NCBI GenBank assembly: GCA_950295325.1
Contig: OX485805.1
Coordinates: 6,200,501-6,264,500, forward strand
DNA from: Polytrichum commune
Taxonomy: Eukaryota > Streptophyta > Polytrichopsida > Polytrichales > Polytrichaceae
DNA length: 64,000 nt
Reading direction: 5' to 3'
The position numbers and the translations under genes were made by a program. Below the pieces are notes generated by a model, which did no database searches, was not told where the DNA came from, and saw only the letters and a list, made by a program, of their open reading frames with translations. This document shows positions 22,736-36,083 of this stretch, piece by piece (position 1 is the stretch's first letter; each line of letters starts with the position of its first letter).

Positions 22736-24362
22736 ATTACTCGAAAAATCCAACTTGCATTTGGAAACCTTGAGATCTTGGCCACTCATTCCCAACCTTC
22801 TTGTCATTGGTAGTTTGGTTGGGTATGTCAAAGACAAAGAAATAAGTCCAAGGTCGGCAACTCCGGGCTCGTGGTTCCATAAACTCCCACAAAGCCCTTT
22901 TTGGGTACCGGATATTGCATAAAGACAAGTGATTGTGTTGGGCCCTTGGGATCACGGCATATATCTACATATAACATTATTTTATGTTCCGTGAGCCATG
23001 ACTTTCAAGGCCAAGGCTAGATGTTTTGGGGTAGAGTTTTGTGATAAAGCTACCATGGGCTTAGAGGGTGAAAACACATTAAAACATTTTTTAGTTTGAA
23101 GAGTTTTATTGACAATATACTTGACCTCTACATCAGGGTTTAAATTCCCAATTTAGTCTAGTGAGATCCAATTGAAATGAATTAACAATAAATTTAAAAA
23201 AGCATATTGTTACAACACCTCCCATATATGTGTCATGAACTAGAATACAACGCCTTACTCTTGAGATAGCCCCCAACCGATCTTACCAAAAAAAGATGGA
23301 TTGTACATGTATTACACAATAAATGTACTTTTTTGAGTTGATCCAACTCCAAAGTTGTTATTAGTAACACCAAAGATATCTAGAGGACTTCCTACTAAAA
23401 TGAATTCACCACATATTCATGAGGAACATGTTTAATGCTATACCCATTTTACCTAAGTAGGATTAATGGGCCCAACTTCAACTTTAAAGTGCAAATTATC
23501 TAGCCTTGGACCAATTGCCACCTACAACAATTTTTGAGTTGATAAATTAACGTACATGTGGCAAAACAAAGATGCATGTGATCACGTTATGTGAGGTGGT
23601 GGATCAAGTGACAACAACTTGCATTGGCTCCAAAAAGATTGTTAATTCACTAGTAGAAAACATGATTCTAGGAAACTATATTTTTAATTAGCACGCCCAA
23701 TTGAGACCCTTCATATACATTACATTGATCGTGCCAATGTTACAAGCATGTTGTTTGGAACAATGTACTATTTTAGCATCCGATGTATTCTACTAGTGCA
23801 ACGGTTGTGGGCATCAAAGGCCTTCCAAGCGCTCCGAAGGTCAAGCCTCTATTATTTCAACACAAAATTAAGACAACCATGGGTACACACTTGACTTCTA
23901 CATGCCAATCACGGATGTGCAAATGGAATGGCGTCTAAGTGCGGCCCTTGGTCATCACATTCTATCACAAATGACATGATGTCATCATGTCACGCCATGT
24001 CGGGTAGCGATACCCACTAACATGGTTATTTTCTTCTATTGTAGTAAAGATTCTAGTAGATTTTCTCCTTGTGCTTTTGGTGGCCTTATAATGCCATAAT
24101 TTAGTAATTATTTCAATGTTTCCCACAAAATAGTCTTAATATTGTAGGCCACAACAATTTTCTAGAGCCACACTAAACTCATAATGAGAATTCATGTGGG
24201 CAGCATAGATTTTCAACCTACGCTAAAATTATGGTAGAGAAACAATGTGGGCTACATTAATTGGTTTTTCTAGAAAAATAATATGGGTAATATTTTATTT
24301 TGTGCTATTTTTATCTAATTACTAATATTCAATGTGTTGGTTGGAAGTCGCCATGAAGACTC
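22736..24362. other. AT-rich intergenic DNA, nothing recognised
   Basis: No ORF with recognisable motifs and no terminal repeats were seen. Confidence 0.4.
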
Positions 24363-24370
24363 AGGGGAAG

Positions 24371-24641
24371 CTCAGGGGGTTCACTGGCGAAAAATAGTAG
24401 AACAACGTGCGATAAAAAATAGGGTCTAATATATTCATTGTAGATAAATTTTGTAAAAAACTTACATATAATATAGGGGGTTTTAAAATAGTGAAAAAGG
24501 ATTACATGTAAAATACCATCACACCTTTATTTTGAAAAATACCATACCTTATAATCTTTCCTGCAAGATTAAATAGCCCCCCAATAAATAGGTCCCGAAC
24601 GCACATGTATGCAAAATATAAGAGGGAGTGAACCCCCCGAG
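24371..24641. mobile_element. MITE M2, hAT-type
   Basis: The 271-bp element has a perfect 8-bp target duplication AGGGGAAG (24363-24370 and 24642-24649). Terminal inverted repeats are CTCAGGGGGTTCACT and its near-perfect inverse. It shares the subterminal CGTGCGA..ATAGGGT block with M1 and M3. Confidence 0.88.
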
Positions 24642-24649
24642 AGGGGAAG

Positions 24650-27472
24650 ACCCATGGTCTTGGACCTACTATATTTCCACCTTGACTAGAAAATTAATGT
24701 GACCCATGCTAATTTTCCACCTACACTAATATGACTATTTAGTGCAGTTTGTAGGTGAAATATCTAAAACAAAGCGGGAAATTTTCTCATGATAAACATC
24801 ATAACAAAGCCCAAGTTTATGATTGGCTAAACCCATTGTAGTTTATTAGTGGATGTACAAGGGGGTTTTGAACTAGAGTCTAGAGTCCAATGGCCAGAGA
24901 ATTAATAGAATATTTCAAAAATAATCATGGTCAGTTTTAGTGTTGTACCCACCTTAGTTTGGCCAAGGCTAGACACCCACCTCTTTGAGTTGGACCCCGC
25001 CACTATTATCAAGGTAAAAAGGGGTCTAGTAGAAGCTCCCATGTATTTGTAGTTAAATAATCTAAAAACAGTCCCTCAAGACTAATTCAGGGCCTTTGAT
25101 ACTTATTATAGGGCCAAATTGCCTTGTATATACATAGGCATAGGCAACAATATCTTGGGTGAACTTGAGTGATGTTGGTGGGGACCCAACTCAACGAGGT
25201 GGGTGTCTAACCCTGACCCCTTAGTTTGTCCAAAGAACAGAATGCATGGTCCATATAATTTCGCCAACAAAATATTTGAGAAAGTCACTCTAACCATTTA
25301 TGAGTAAAATACATCAAATGGACACAATCTAGGAGCGGTTTTCATCTCATGTCTAGAATCTAGGTTACATCTTGTTTGGATACAATATCTATAATAGGTG
25401 CACATAACTTAGAAAACACTAGAAAAACACAATGTTTCTACACGCACCGAAGAGCATTATTTTAGTTTAATTTTGCCCCCTCTCTCAGCCATAAACAACT
25501 TGTGAACTGCCCAACTTTTCAACCCAAGCAGTGAATTTGGCCCCTTTTAATACCAAGCTTGTCGGTTGGATGCCCTCACGCCCGAACCAAAGGATCGCTT
25601 GGATGTTGAATTCGGTGTCTTGTTAATGGAAAGCGTTTTGTTTGTAGTGTCAAGAACATTCTAGGCCGGTCTTCAACCGACAAGGGGTCAAGTTGCCAAA
25701 GACCGCAAAGGGTTGAGGGCATAAATAAATTAGCTTTCAAGTAATATCTTAAAAACCACACTATTTTTCTCCGTCTCGAGCCTCACTGTCGTGGGGTGAA
25801 TGTTCACAACACCTACCGAGAGGGAGGACAAATCGGGGGAGGGTCGGGATGGGTAAAAGCACTGATTATTGTTGTAGAGCTCTGGAGTTGTTATTTTAAA
25901 AGCCAGATTGACCTCTAAATTGGGATTACAAACCCCAATTTTTCCTAGTCAGGTCCAACTAGGATGAATCGACAACCGACTTATAGGGGGTCCAATTTTT
26001 ATTATTACCCCTCAGTAGGTGTTCAGAAACCAAACCGACCATCGTGACTCAAACTTGGGTGATAACTTGCGTAAAAGCATTTGTGGGCAAGGGAGTGAGG
26101 TGCTTTTCATGTAAATGTTGAGTAAATATGGCAATCTGAAATGGTTGGGGAATCGTGGCAACCATGTTGGGGATACCTGGTGAAACTTATCTCTTACGGA
26201 TTTATGGTTGTTTCATCCCAATTTAATCTTAACATATTAGTTCAAGGTCTTTGATGCTACATTGAATTGTCCTATCAGTGCAGGTTACCATTTGGAGTTA
26301 CACATTGCTATACAGTTTAGCGAATGTATGATTATTTTACACAAGCTACATAAATAGTTAGTATGCACATCAAAGAACAATTTGATAATATCATAAAATT
26401 CAATAATCACCAAAAAAACAAAAAAAAAACAAATTTCCCATGAAATGTAGATGTATTGAAAGTGTGTTGACGGATCCACCCATAATATCAAATTGATTGG
26501 GAAATCCAAATTTTGAAAACATGTCCAATTTTACTCAAGTTTAGGGTTTGAGGTACTATGCAGACTCAAGGACTTTGGACTTGTGCATATTCTAGGTAGG
26601 AAATCAAATGATCATCCAAGAAACTAGACTATATTCATTCTGAAACTTCTAAATTGAGTCTAGAATTTGGGAGAGGGAATCATCACATATAACTGCACCT
26701 CTCATTCATCCAACATAAATACCTTGAAATAAACATATTAGTATGTGACCTAGAAGTTAATTTTTTTCTATTTGACATCAGAATTAGCTTTAAAGACCCC
26801 AAATAAGTCAAGTAAAATAATTTGAGATGAAACAGTCACAAACATATAAGAGTCAAGTTGCTTTATGTTGGAAGGATAAGACATACGCTCATATGCGATC
26901 ACTCCAATTTCCCCCTCTCCTAAAATTTCGTGCAAAAATTTGAAGTATGTTTTGTATATCGATTGCAATTGCAATTATAAGGTCAAGCACTCATTCTCTA
27001 AATGACAAGACAAGAAACAAGAGTCGTGATGGTGGTTGACACTTTAACCGGTGCGCTTGATGTCAATTGTCACCATTTGAAGTAGTAGGCGGGAAAGAAA
27101 GAAAGGAACTATTTACGCAATTACTAAGACCCCGCACCAAGTCTTAGAGTCATGTTTTTTACGTGTACTATGGATTAACGATGAGAGTTAGTAGATTCTT
27201 TTAGGTCAAGAACAAAACAAAAATTTATGGTTATATGTTGTTGATCATTAAAATAAGTTCTTGCATCCAATTCAAGTTGTGTATTTGAACCCAAATCCTC
27301 AATAGACTCAAGGTATACAACCAATTTTAAAATTGTACTTCTGACACATTTAACTAAAAATCAAATATGTAGCGAGAAAACACGCTATTTGAGAGATTAA
27401 AAAATTGTATGACTTAGAACTTGAAGGCATGGAAGGTGAATAATAATATTAATAATATACAACGTCGGGCAA
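24650..27472. other. AT-rich intergenic DNA with one low-copy repeat
   Basis: No gene was seen. Parts of 26280-26990 (GTTAGTATGCACATCAAAGAA, CTCATTCATCCAACATAAA..CCTTGAAATA) recur in degenerate form at about 48660-49950 and 50355-50420. Confidence 0.4.
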
Positions 27473-27667
27473 TTTGAGCCCGTTGGCTCTACCTTGCTCA
27501 AGGATCCCCTTGATGCATGGCAGGGTTTACTCCCTACCTTGGGTGGGTGGGCTCTTGTTTTTCCCGTCAAGTAGAGAGAAGATTTCATAGTCGGGAATCG
27601 AACCGCCAACCTCTCCGTTCGGATCTTAGTACCTTTCCACTGTCATCCGGTAGTTTAGGGTCATCTG
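27473..27667 (-). mobile_element. SINE-like element, copy S1
   Basis: On the minus strand it begins near AGATGACCCTAAACTAC and contains GGCGGTTCGATTCCCG (27592-27607), a good pol III B box. It ends near GCCAACGGGCTCAA. Copy S2 at 49075-49291 has the same order of blocks. A recognisable A box is weak. Confidence 0.7.
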
Positions 27668-28834
27668 ACATGGAAGGTGAATGTTATGTATTATGTTGTA
27701 TTAATGAGTTCAAGTTAATTGAGAGCTTCTCAATAACTCTCTATTGACATGAGAATAGTACACCTCACGATGTATTTAAATTGATACCAAAGTCTATGTT
27801 TTGCAAACTTTGATGCTAAAGAATAAGTAGGCGGTGCGAGAGCGTATCGAAATACTTGTTAAGGTAAATGTGCCTAATTCACTGCGCCATCATAAACACA
27901 CACCTTCGTTTACCATTCTACACACAATAGTCAACATAATTGGGGAGGACTTGTATGATCATTTAACAACTCAGAGAATATATTCACTTTGACAGTGAAT
28001 AGAATATGCATACGAGTTCCAAAAATTATGAGGAAAACGGTTTTGAACATGATTTGGATTTGTTAATCATCTCGCACTAATTGCATATTTCATATCCTAT
28101 GAGAAGTGGGGATCAAGTTACGGAAGGGATTAAAGAATTAAAAATTAATTAAAATTAAAAATCAAGCTCAGAGGGGGCCACTTCAATATTTTCGGTTCTT
28201 GAGCCTAGGTTCCACCCAATTGTGAAGGCTGAAACACCAACATAGTTTTTGAGCCACTAATTTTTGTAAGATGTGTTGAGATGAGTTCATTTCCTTGGTG
28301 TGGGATCCCTTTTGTAAAGTGGCCTCGAGAATGGAGTGTGATCTCCCTTTTTGGACTTGCCTTTGCATGGAAGTGAACGAAAAGGGAACAATAAAATTTT
28401 GAAACGAGGGAGATTAGCAAATCTACATTAGGAAATATGAGCAACTACACTAAATATCATATTTAGCATCATATGGTTTTTTAATGTCACTTCGCTACAC
28501 TTCTTGTAAATAAGTTCACAAATACTGTCATCCCAACTTACTTTTGGTTCATTCAAATGTCAATTATTGAAACAGAGTTTGGTGTATTCTGCATCCTAAT
28601 GTTTCTGTGAAGGAATAATGTCATGAATGATGAAATTTGGATGGATAATCACTTAGTAAGTGATAGTAGTTGTAACATTATAAATCCATAATGCCCAATT
28701 TATTTATTTTACAAAGAAAGACAAGTACTGTTAGGTTTACATTGGGTGTTGGTGACACTACATGGGCGGTTATACAATTGGTATTGAGCAAGACAAATAG
28801 AATTGGTGATGCTAAATGCAATATTTAGTGTAGC
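27668..28834. other. Spacer with a partial inverted copy of repeat R
   Basis: No gene was seen. TAATCATCTCGCACTAATTGC..ATTTCATATCCTA at about 28062-28107 is the inverse of part of repeat R copy 2. Confidence 0.4.
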
Positions 28835-29576
28835 TGTGAGCCCAAAATGGTGCCCACATGTGGTGATTAACTCTTCAAAACCAATTTTAGTTTGACTTTG
28901 AGGTGTTATGATTATTCACAAAACATAAAAAGAGTGAAGTGTGGTGTGGATTTAAGTTTAGGCATTAGAATGTGTTGTGTAGTTATTTCAAGGTTTGATT
29001 TCAATAAGAGGATGCCTTGATTAGGTGAGTAAAGGGTAAGGTGAGGCAAGGTGAGCTCCGCGGGTTAAATGCCCACTTTTGGATCCACTTTGTTAGTTTA
29101 GGAAGAAGGAAGCTTGGTGGATGGGGATTAGTCCCTACTTTGGAGGAGAGGGTTAAAGGATTGTGATTGGAGGTGCTAATCCTCTCACCCTATCCTCACC
29201 TCTCTCTCCCTCTCTCCCTCTCTCCCTCTTTGCTACTTAAGGTGTTTTTTCTCTCATTTTGCCTCTTTCTCCATCAAGCGCTCTCAAGGGAGCAAGCTCT
29301 TAAGAGCTTGAGCCACGTGTGTGGGACATTAGTTTTTAGTGAATTTAATTAGTTAAGTTCTCTCTCCCAATACCTCCCAAGTGAGTGAGCTCTTGGAGCT
29401 AAGATTTCCCGTAGTGATTAGGTGGTAGTTAGTGAAAGTAGTGTGTTAGATTAGTTCATGAATTAGGAGCAAAGAAAGGAAAAGAAAAAAAAAAGATTTA
29501 AAAAAAACTGTGATTAGTGAATTAGAGGGGTTGTATTAAGGGTAGCTAGTAGCTGGATTTACTATATAATTACTAG

Positions 29577-29810
29577 AACTGGTGAGATTAGCTGCTGGAA
29601 CCCAGTTGCGACTGGTGAGATCAGCTGCTGGAGCAAGCTGCGACTGGTGAGATTAGTTGCTGGAGCAAGCTGCGACTGGGTGAGATTAGCTGCTGGAACC
29701 CAGCTGCGACTCGTGAGATTAGCTGCTAGAGCAAGCTGCGACAGGGTGAGATTAGCGGCTGGAGCAAGCTGCGACTGGGTGAGATTAGCTGCTGGGACCC
29801 GGGGTAACCA
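29577..29810 (+). repeat. Minisatellite in LTR A, about 7 units of 33 bp
   Basis: The unit is GGTGAGATTAGCTGCTGGAG then CAAGCTGCGACT. Units start near 29580, 29613, 29646, 29679, 29712, 29744 and 29778. As 33 bp is 11 codons, it stays open in one frame, but no start context suggests translation. Confidence 0.9.
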
Positions 29811-30034
29811 AGGGACCGCCGGTAACTAGGCGGGAGCGTGCCAATGGTTAATTAGATGGTTGGCAGGTTTAGCAAGTTAATATTAAGGTTGTGTAGAGGG
29901 AACCACTAAACCACCCAATAGGGTGTTAGACCAATCGTAGACTAAAATAGTTCTTAGACAAGTGTTAAGCTTAATAGGATAGGCAAGGTGTGTGGAAGTC
30001 TCATGTGATTGAATGTAACATTGACTATAGAGTA

Positions 30035-30052
30035 AAGTGTTTTTCAACACTT
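30035..30052 (+). other. Conserved stem-loop, LTR A
   Basis: Stem AAGTGTT and AACACTT (7 bp, perfect) with loop TTTC. It lies 36 bp upstream of the ORF at 30089. Homologous hairpins in seven other copies have altered but still paired stems. Confidence 0.8.
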
Positions 30053-30088
30053 GCACCTATCGTTCAAAATAACTCACTTGCATTATTA

Positions 30089-30253
30089 ATGAAGAATGTG
30101 AAGGACTCTTGCAATGACAAGAGAGAGGGGGTGAAGATCAAAAGAGTGAGGGGGATGCCCGTAAGGGCATGTGCGGCTAAAGCCGCGGGTTGGACTCTTG
30201 AAAAAGCCAACTCTAGCACAAGCCAAGAGGCCAACATTAATAAAGTACAATGA
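30089..30253 (+). CDS. LTR-borne short ORF, KAAGWTLEK family, copy A (54 aa)
   Basis: The 54-residue frame is basic, with K/R-rich residues 11-22, then VRACAAKAAGWTLEKANSST and a polar tail. Copies B, C and D encode the same core with mostly silent codon differences: AAA/AAG, GCG/GCC, GGT/GGG, ACT/ACC/ACA, CTT/CTA/TTG and GAA/GAG. I do not recognise the family. Translation and function are unknown. The frame opens further upstream (29990), but the shared part begins near ATG 30089. Confidence 0.55.
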   Translation: MKNVKDSCNDKREGVKIKRVRGMPVRACAAKAAGWTLEKANSSTSQEANINKVQ

Positions 30254-30394
30254 GTGAGACAATACATATTCATTTGAACATGAAAGTTACCTTGCACATG
30301 GTTCAATGTTGTAATAGATGAATGTGATTCTCAAAGTCATCACCCGGACTAGGACGCTTAAGGGTGGTGGATTTGGCCTCACAATAGCATTGAG

Positions 30395-30660
30395 CTTGTT
30401 AAGGTACATGTGTGTTATTTAGATATACAAATATATTCCGTATCTCTACATCCACTTCTTGTAGGATATGAAATATGCGATTAGTGCGAGATGATTAGCA
30501 ATTCTTAATTATACACGTAGTCAATTGCCTCATTGTTTTTGGAACTCATATGAATATCTTGTTCATTATCAAAGTGAAAATTGTTGTGCTCATCAAGTGG
30601 TCATATAGGTCCCCCAATCATGTTAATGACTACTAAACTTAAGTGGCTAGCATAATTTGT
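30395..30660 (+). repeat. Dispersed repeat R, copy 2
   Basis: Shares GCGAGATGATTAGCA, AACTCATATGAA, AAAGTGAAAATT..TGTGCTCATCAA and a TAGGTCCCCCAATCATGTT block with the other copies. Starts just after the target duplication of LTR A. Confidence 0.55.
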
Positions 30661-31689
30661 CCAATCTCTTATGTGCAATAAATCTAGGAAAAAAACCTTA
30701 GAGCTTATTAAAAAAAATCTTGTACAAATTCAATGCCATAAGAATGAGATAGATTTGACTAAACTCCAATTTGTGAAAAAAATTCAAGGAGTATATACAT
30801 GATCTTTTCAAGTGATTATATAAGCATTCCTAAAGTGGTCGATGTTGAGCGGGTGTTGAGCAGGTGTTGAACATTGACATTTGGCTATGCCATCCAATGA
30901 GCTAGCCTATTAATCCTTAGAATAATAATGGACTTGTTCAATTTAGTAAAATATTGAACCACTTTGCTAAAAGTTAGGTGTTTGGATAAGACATATCTAC
31001 CTTATATAGTCAACCCTTTCCCTCCATATTGAGCAATCCCCTTCTTGATAGAATATTCCCGATAGTTGTTCCCATGCATGTCATGAAAGATTCAATCTAA
31101 TATGCTTGCCTTGTTACAACCTTTACATGTAAGGTGGGCAAGATCTATAGGGACATGTCAAGCTATGGAAACCGACCCTTACCAACCCATCTTGTATTGT
31201 GTCTTGTGAGCGATGATTGTTAACATGTGAGCGGTCATCTTGACATGATTTATTTCCTCACGCACAAGGTTCATGATTTTTATTTATTCAAAAAATACTT
31301 TCTTTGTTAATTTAGTTTTGTGAAATGGTCATCTCATTTTCCATTTCACAAATGAGGAAAGCATATCACCTTGGAATTCCAGTATGTCTACTACAATGTG
31401 AGTGCAATGCGGAAAGTTTATACTTAGCATTTGATGTACTTTATCATTTGTAAGCATTGTACAAAAGATGTATAACTTAGTGGTATATACTAAGATTATC
31501 AAACACATGAAGGAATATTAAAGAACAATAGAGTTATCCACTAACTACACAATTGAGTTGGGCTAGTGTGAGATAACTCCCGTCGGTAAGGAAAAATTCC
31601 CATTGTCATAAGTCACTAAAAAAACTCGGCCTCAAATGCATTTTTTGTAGCTTGCCCCGCTCCAAAAACGGTTTGGTAGGGCATGTTGT
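30661..31689. other. AT-rich spacer, nothing recognised
   Basis: No supportable gene or structured repeat was seen. Confidence 0.4.
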
Positions 31690-31990
31690 GTGAAAGTGGA
31701 CCCATTAGGTGATTGGGGCCGGGTCAAGGCTAGGGTCGGATTTGAGGGATCCATAGGGGTCACACTCATTATCAAGAAGACCTCTCACATTTGGTTAAGG
31801 GCAGAGTGCTCGTACTATGCACCTGAAAGGTTTAGGATGAACGCTATAGGCAATAGGTTAGCAAGGTTAGGCAAAAATGATGAGTAACATGCAAGCCATG
31901 CCAAAAGGGTCAATGATGCTATTGCAGCTCAAAGGGTGGAGAAGATGAGGGAAACACAAAACACAAGGGTTGATGCAAATACGGAGGTTG
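31690..31990 (+). pseudogene. Unidentified coding remnant
   Basis: A 65-codon frame reads VDPLGDWGRVKARVG, GVTLIIKKTSHIWLRAEC and APERFRMNAIGNRLARLG, then a stop. The following frame, with AAQRVEKMRETQNTR, is also protein-like. Composition and continuity suggest an old coding sequence, possibly from a transposon. I cannot assign the family. Confidence 0.35.
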
Positions 31991-32156
31991 AGATAAGTTC
32001 CTAAACCGTGAAGGCAAATTTTAGGTTTGCATCAGAGAGCATCAGGGACTTGTTTCCTTATGGTGAAGGCCAAGTTTATCAATGAAGGTTAGGCCAAAGT
32101 TTTCTTGCAATTTTTATGGGCTTCCATTAGAAAGCATCAAGGATGTGCTGCCAATT

Positions 32157-33391
32157 TGTGAGGCCAAACCACCACCCCTTAAGCGTCCTAGTCCGGGTGA
32201 GGGAATGGGTATCACATTCGTGTTTCCATATTACTCCATTTTACCAAATTCGTGAGACTCCATTACAATTCCATCAATCATAGCACACCAATCCATCATC
32301 ACAATCATAAAGCCCTCCTAGCTTGCTAATGAACTAAGTATTTAAACTAACATGAAGTAATAACCTAATTACTTCACTATCTCTAAGCCTAAGGTAGCAC
32401 CATGGTCCCCTCTAATCCTCTACCTAACTACAATTGTAAGCCTCGACTATATCAGTTAGGACCTTGGAATGCGACCATATAAGCTCTTGGACTGCAATTG
32501 TCTCAGCCTCGATGGTAATACGCAAGGCCCTGGACTGCACCGTATAAGGCCCCTGGACTGCAACTGTCTCAGCCTTGATGGTAACCAGCAAGGCCCTTGA
32601 CCTTACTGCACCTATATAAACCCTTGGACTGCCACTGTTTCAGCCTCGATGGTAACCAGCAAGGCCCTGGACTGCACCGTATAAGGCCCCTAGACTGCAA
32701 CTGTCTAAGCCTCGAAGGTGACCAGCAATGCCCTTGAACTGAACCTGTATAACCCCCTTGGGCTGCAACTGTCTCAGCCTCGATGTAACCAGCAAGGCCC
32801 TGGACTGCACTGTATAAGGCCCCTGGACTGCAACTGTCTTAGCCTCGATGTAACCAGCAAGGCCCTAGAACTGCACCTGTATAAGCCCTTGGACTGCCAC
32901 TATCTCAGCCTCGATGGTAACCAGCAAGGCCATGGAACTGCACCTGTATAAGCCCTTGGACTGCCATTGTCTCAGCCTCGATGGTAACCAGCAAGGCCCT
33001 GGAACTGCACATGTATAAGCCCTTGGACTGCACCGTATAAGACCCCTAGACTGCAACTGTCTCAGCCTCGATGGTAACCAGCAAGGCCCTTGAATTGCAC
33101 CTGTATAAACCCTTGGACTGCCACTGTCTCAGCCTCGATGGTAACCAGCAAGGCCCTAGAACTGCACCTGTATAAGCCCTTGGACTGCACCGTATAAGGC
33201 CCCTAGACTGCAACTGTCTAAGCCTCGAAGTAACCAGCAAGGCCCTGGAATTGAACTCAGCCTAAACCTTCTCAACTATCTACCTAATCCTACCCAACCC
33301 ACTACCTAATTACTTCTAAACAAGCCCACTAATTATACTAACACTTACCTAATTCCCACATTCTCTAAGAGCTCTAAGACTCCCAAAGTCC

Positions 33392-33431
<40 letters not shown>

Positions 33432-33797
33432 TGAGAGAGAAGAGGAGGAGGAGGAGAGGGCACCCAAGCCCACAAGCCCCTTAGCCTTCTCCTACTTAGT
33501 AGGACCTTATCCTATCCACTAACCTTCACCCTTTAACCAACAAGAACATGTTCTAATTCAAACATTTAAATCCAAGGACCTTCCTCTTGCTTCATCAACC
33601 GCTACTCACTTAATCACCACACTCCCCAATATCATTAAGCTTCTACTTAACCACACAAAATAGGCTTAAAGCCTAAAACATAAACCACACCAAGACTCAC
33701 TCTTTTTATACTTTTGATTGTTTCAATAACAACCCAAATGAAATTCTAAATAAATTCTAACCATAAAAAAAATATGAGCACTCATTTTGGGCTCATA
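32157..33797 (-). mobile_element. Solo LTR F
   Basis: The 1641-bp element has a perfect 5-bp duplication CAATT (32152-32156 and 33798-33802). On the minus strand its first bases are mutated from TGTGAG to TATGAG, and it ends GGCCTCACA. It keeps the ATAAAAAG-type box, a GA/CT tract (about 33393-33427 on plus) and the ACTAGGACGC terminal block. It lacks the short ORF and I found no stem-loop. Confidence 0.88.
32450..33250 (-). repeat. Minisatellite in LTR F, about 11 units of 60-95 bp
   Basis: The unit (plus strand) contains GGACTGCAACTGTCTCAGCC, TCGATGGTAACCAGCAAGGC and CTGGAACTGCACCTGTATAA. AGCCTCGA-type anchors recur near 32510, 32570, 32641, 32709, 32778, 32848, 32909, 32974, 33064, 33129 and 33225. 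Confidence 0.9.
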
Positions 33798-33922
33798 CAA
33801 TTCCAAATGGGTTTTTTGCCTTAAGGTTTAGGTTGAGTTTAACAATCAGAGATCGTTGTTGCCATGTATATTGGGCTTCTTACATTGTCATTAATATTAA
33901 GCTAGTGATTTATTGGCTTTGG

Positions 33923-35403
33923 TGTGAGCCCTAAACCCCCACCCTTATGCGTCTTGGTCCTGATGGGGGCGTAAAGCTCACATGTACTTGCTTAACTTCC
34001 CCTCTTCATTCAATTTGTATTCAATGCTCCACAATGCCAATGTCACACACACAGTTTTACTCCAAGGAAGTACGGTTACAAGCATTTAGAAATGCTATTC
34101 TCCTAGTGAGCATTGCTCACACCCTCAATCCCCAAATATTAAACACACCACACTACTAAAGAATACCTAGCTCCCAACACTTTCCTAAATTGAACTAACT
34201 CAACTGTCACACCCAAACAACATCACATACCCAATCCCTACCTACACTAATAAACATCTTAGTTCTACCACCAAATCAACCATCCTCTATAATTGCAGCT
34301 TGGAAGAGCAATCTGCCGGTCATTCCAGCACCAACTGGGCCAATGCTTACTGTTGTGATGCAAGATGAAGCCTCTGCCACCTCGGCCTGCCAAGCCCTGA
34401 CCTTGCCAGATAGCCTCGTTGCCAGCCACTGACGATGGCCTCGTCCCATACTATTGCCGAACTCCTAGAGACAACACTGCTCTATCCAGCTCGACTTTGA
34501 AAGGTTTGCTTCCTACCAGAATCCAAACCAGGGGCCTGAACCACCCTCGTGATTTCCCCAGCATCCAACCCTCTTGATCAACAGACCCAAGCAAGGCATT
34601 CAGACTCCCCTGTAGCTCGAGAATTCCAGGTCCACATGAAATTCCTTTGTAAGATCAAGGTTGGCTCACTGGCAGTAGTTTCTGTTACGCCTTCCCCATT
34701 ACTCCCTATCATTGGCCTACTCTTCTAAAACGCCTGATCTTGTGCTCTTGACCAGGGATCCCAAAAATCTTGCAATGTGGCTGCCGAGTACAAATCTCAG
34801 CTAAATTTCGGGAGTATCTGTTGTCTCCTCCTCCTTAGCCCAGTGAAACTTCACCATTTTTGTCCTCCATGGCCCTCCTAGTGTCTATAGCAGTGAGGTA
34901 GTGGCCATCACACTCGCAGTTCGGAGCTCCACCTAGCAGTTGTCTTGTCGCTCACAATTTGATGGATGTATTGAGTCCCTCTTTGACAATAGATCCAGTT
35001 TCCTCCCCGTCCACGTGTCCTCTCCCATGAAGGACCAACATGCTTGCAAGGCGCACACCGCACCCAAGCGTTTGCATTCCCTTCACAACAACCTCACCTA
35101 GCAGAATTCGGCACTGGTTGTAAATTTTCCAAAGATTTGCATTTATCAGGGGCACAACAGGCCCAGTATTTACCTCGGACAGTCGTCACAAGCGGCGTTT
35201 CCACCTTCCACCTCTCTCCTTGCTGGTCCCATGTTCCCCAGATCACTCATGTTGTAGCACTTCAACGCCGCCTCCTCCTAGACTTTGAAAGGTCTGCTTC
35301 CAAGCGCACCGCCTACTTGCGTATTCGCCTCCTCATTGCTCTGAGCCAGCCACCGAACTCCCAGCAGCGGAGCTTCGCCGCCTTCCACCGTCCCATGTTC
35401 TGT

Positions 35404-35461
<58 letters not shown>

Positions 35462-35875
35462 CCTGGCCCCCTCGACTTGATAGATTGTGAGCACCGAAAA
35501 ACCGAGGCTCTCTGGACCCCCCGGGACTAATCCGAGAAATCCGAAGTCTATATGCTTGAGAAGGCTTCCCCCCTTTCCTAAACAACCACATTCACCACCT
35601 AAAACGAACAATTAACCTTGGACTAATCCTCCCCCCTACCCTCATACTAACCTAAGTCATGTTCCACTAACTCAAAGTTTCATCTAGGTATCAATGACAT
35701 TCCCACATCGATACTTCGAGCCCAATCACTCCCACCTAAACATTTAAATTCAACTCAAACCTAAACTTAAGGTTTCACTCTTTTTATCTTTTCCGACATT
35801 CCATATAACTCAAGATCCTAAGTTTTCAATGATTTTAGGGTCAAGAACACAAGTGGGCACAATATTGGGCTCACA
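33923..35875 (-). mobile_element. Solo LTR G
   Basis: The 1953-bp element has a perfect duplication TTTGG (33918-33922 and 35876-35880). On minus it starts TGTGAGCCCAATATTG and ends GGGCTCACA. It keeps the ATAAAAAGAGTG-type box and has a long GA/CT run at 35406-35458. About 1 kb (34280-35400) is more GC-rich than its surroundings, with no recognisable product. A stem-loop AGCATT/AATGCT lies at 34080-34097. Confidence 0.88.
34080..34097 (-). other. Conserved stem-loop, LTR G
   Basis: Plus-strand AGCATT, loop TAGA, AATGCT. The stem differs from copy A at two pairs, and both differences are compensated. Confidence 0.7.
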
Positions 35876-36083
35876 TTTGGGCTTTAGGGTTGCTAGTTTC
35901 TCACTTAGGCTCATGTCGGGTTACATCAAGGTTGAGCTTAACTTCTTGTAAGGCTACATCATTTGAGTAAATTTAGAACACATGTTTTGGATCAAGGCTT
36001 GTTGGTTTTAACTTTGTCCACTTTTGTGTTGTCAATTACCATTGTTGGATTTTGAGTGCTATCTGTGGGTTGTCGTAGGTCCA

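Larger units (their letters stand above)
28835..30383 (+). mobile_element. Solo LTR A
   Basis: The 1549-bp element begins TGTGAGCCCAAAATGG and ends GGCCTCACA. It is flanked by GTAGC (28830-28834) and ATAGC (30384-30388), a 5-bp target duplication with one mismatch. Conserved family landmarks in order are ATAAAAAGAGTGAA near the 5' end, a CTCTCCCT tract followed by GCTACTTAAGG near 29200-29240, a minisatellite, a stem-loop, a short ORF, and CACCCGGACTAGGACGC near the 3' end. No gag or pol is adjacent. Confidence 0.88.

Noticed and set aside
27473-27667. tRNA gene
   Set aside because: Only a B box is convincing. No cloverleaf could be drawn, and a second diverged copy shows it is a SINE-like repeat.
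32718-33240. ORFs in LTR F
   Set aside because: Minisatellite translation only.
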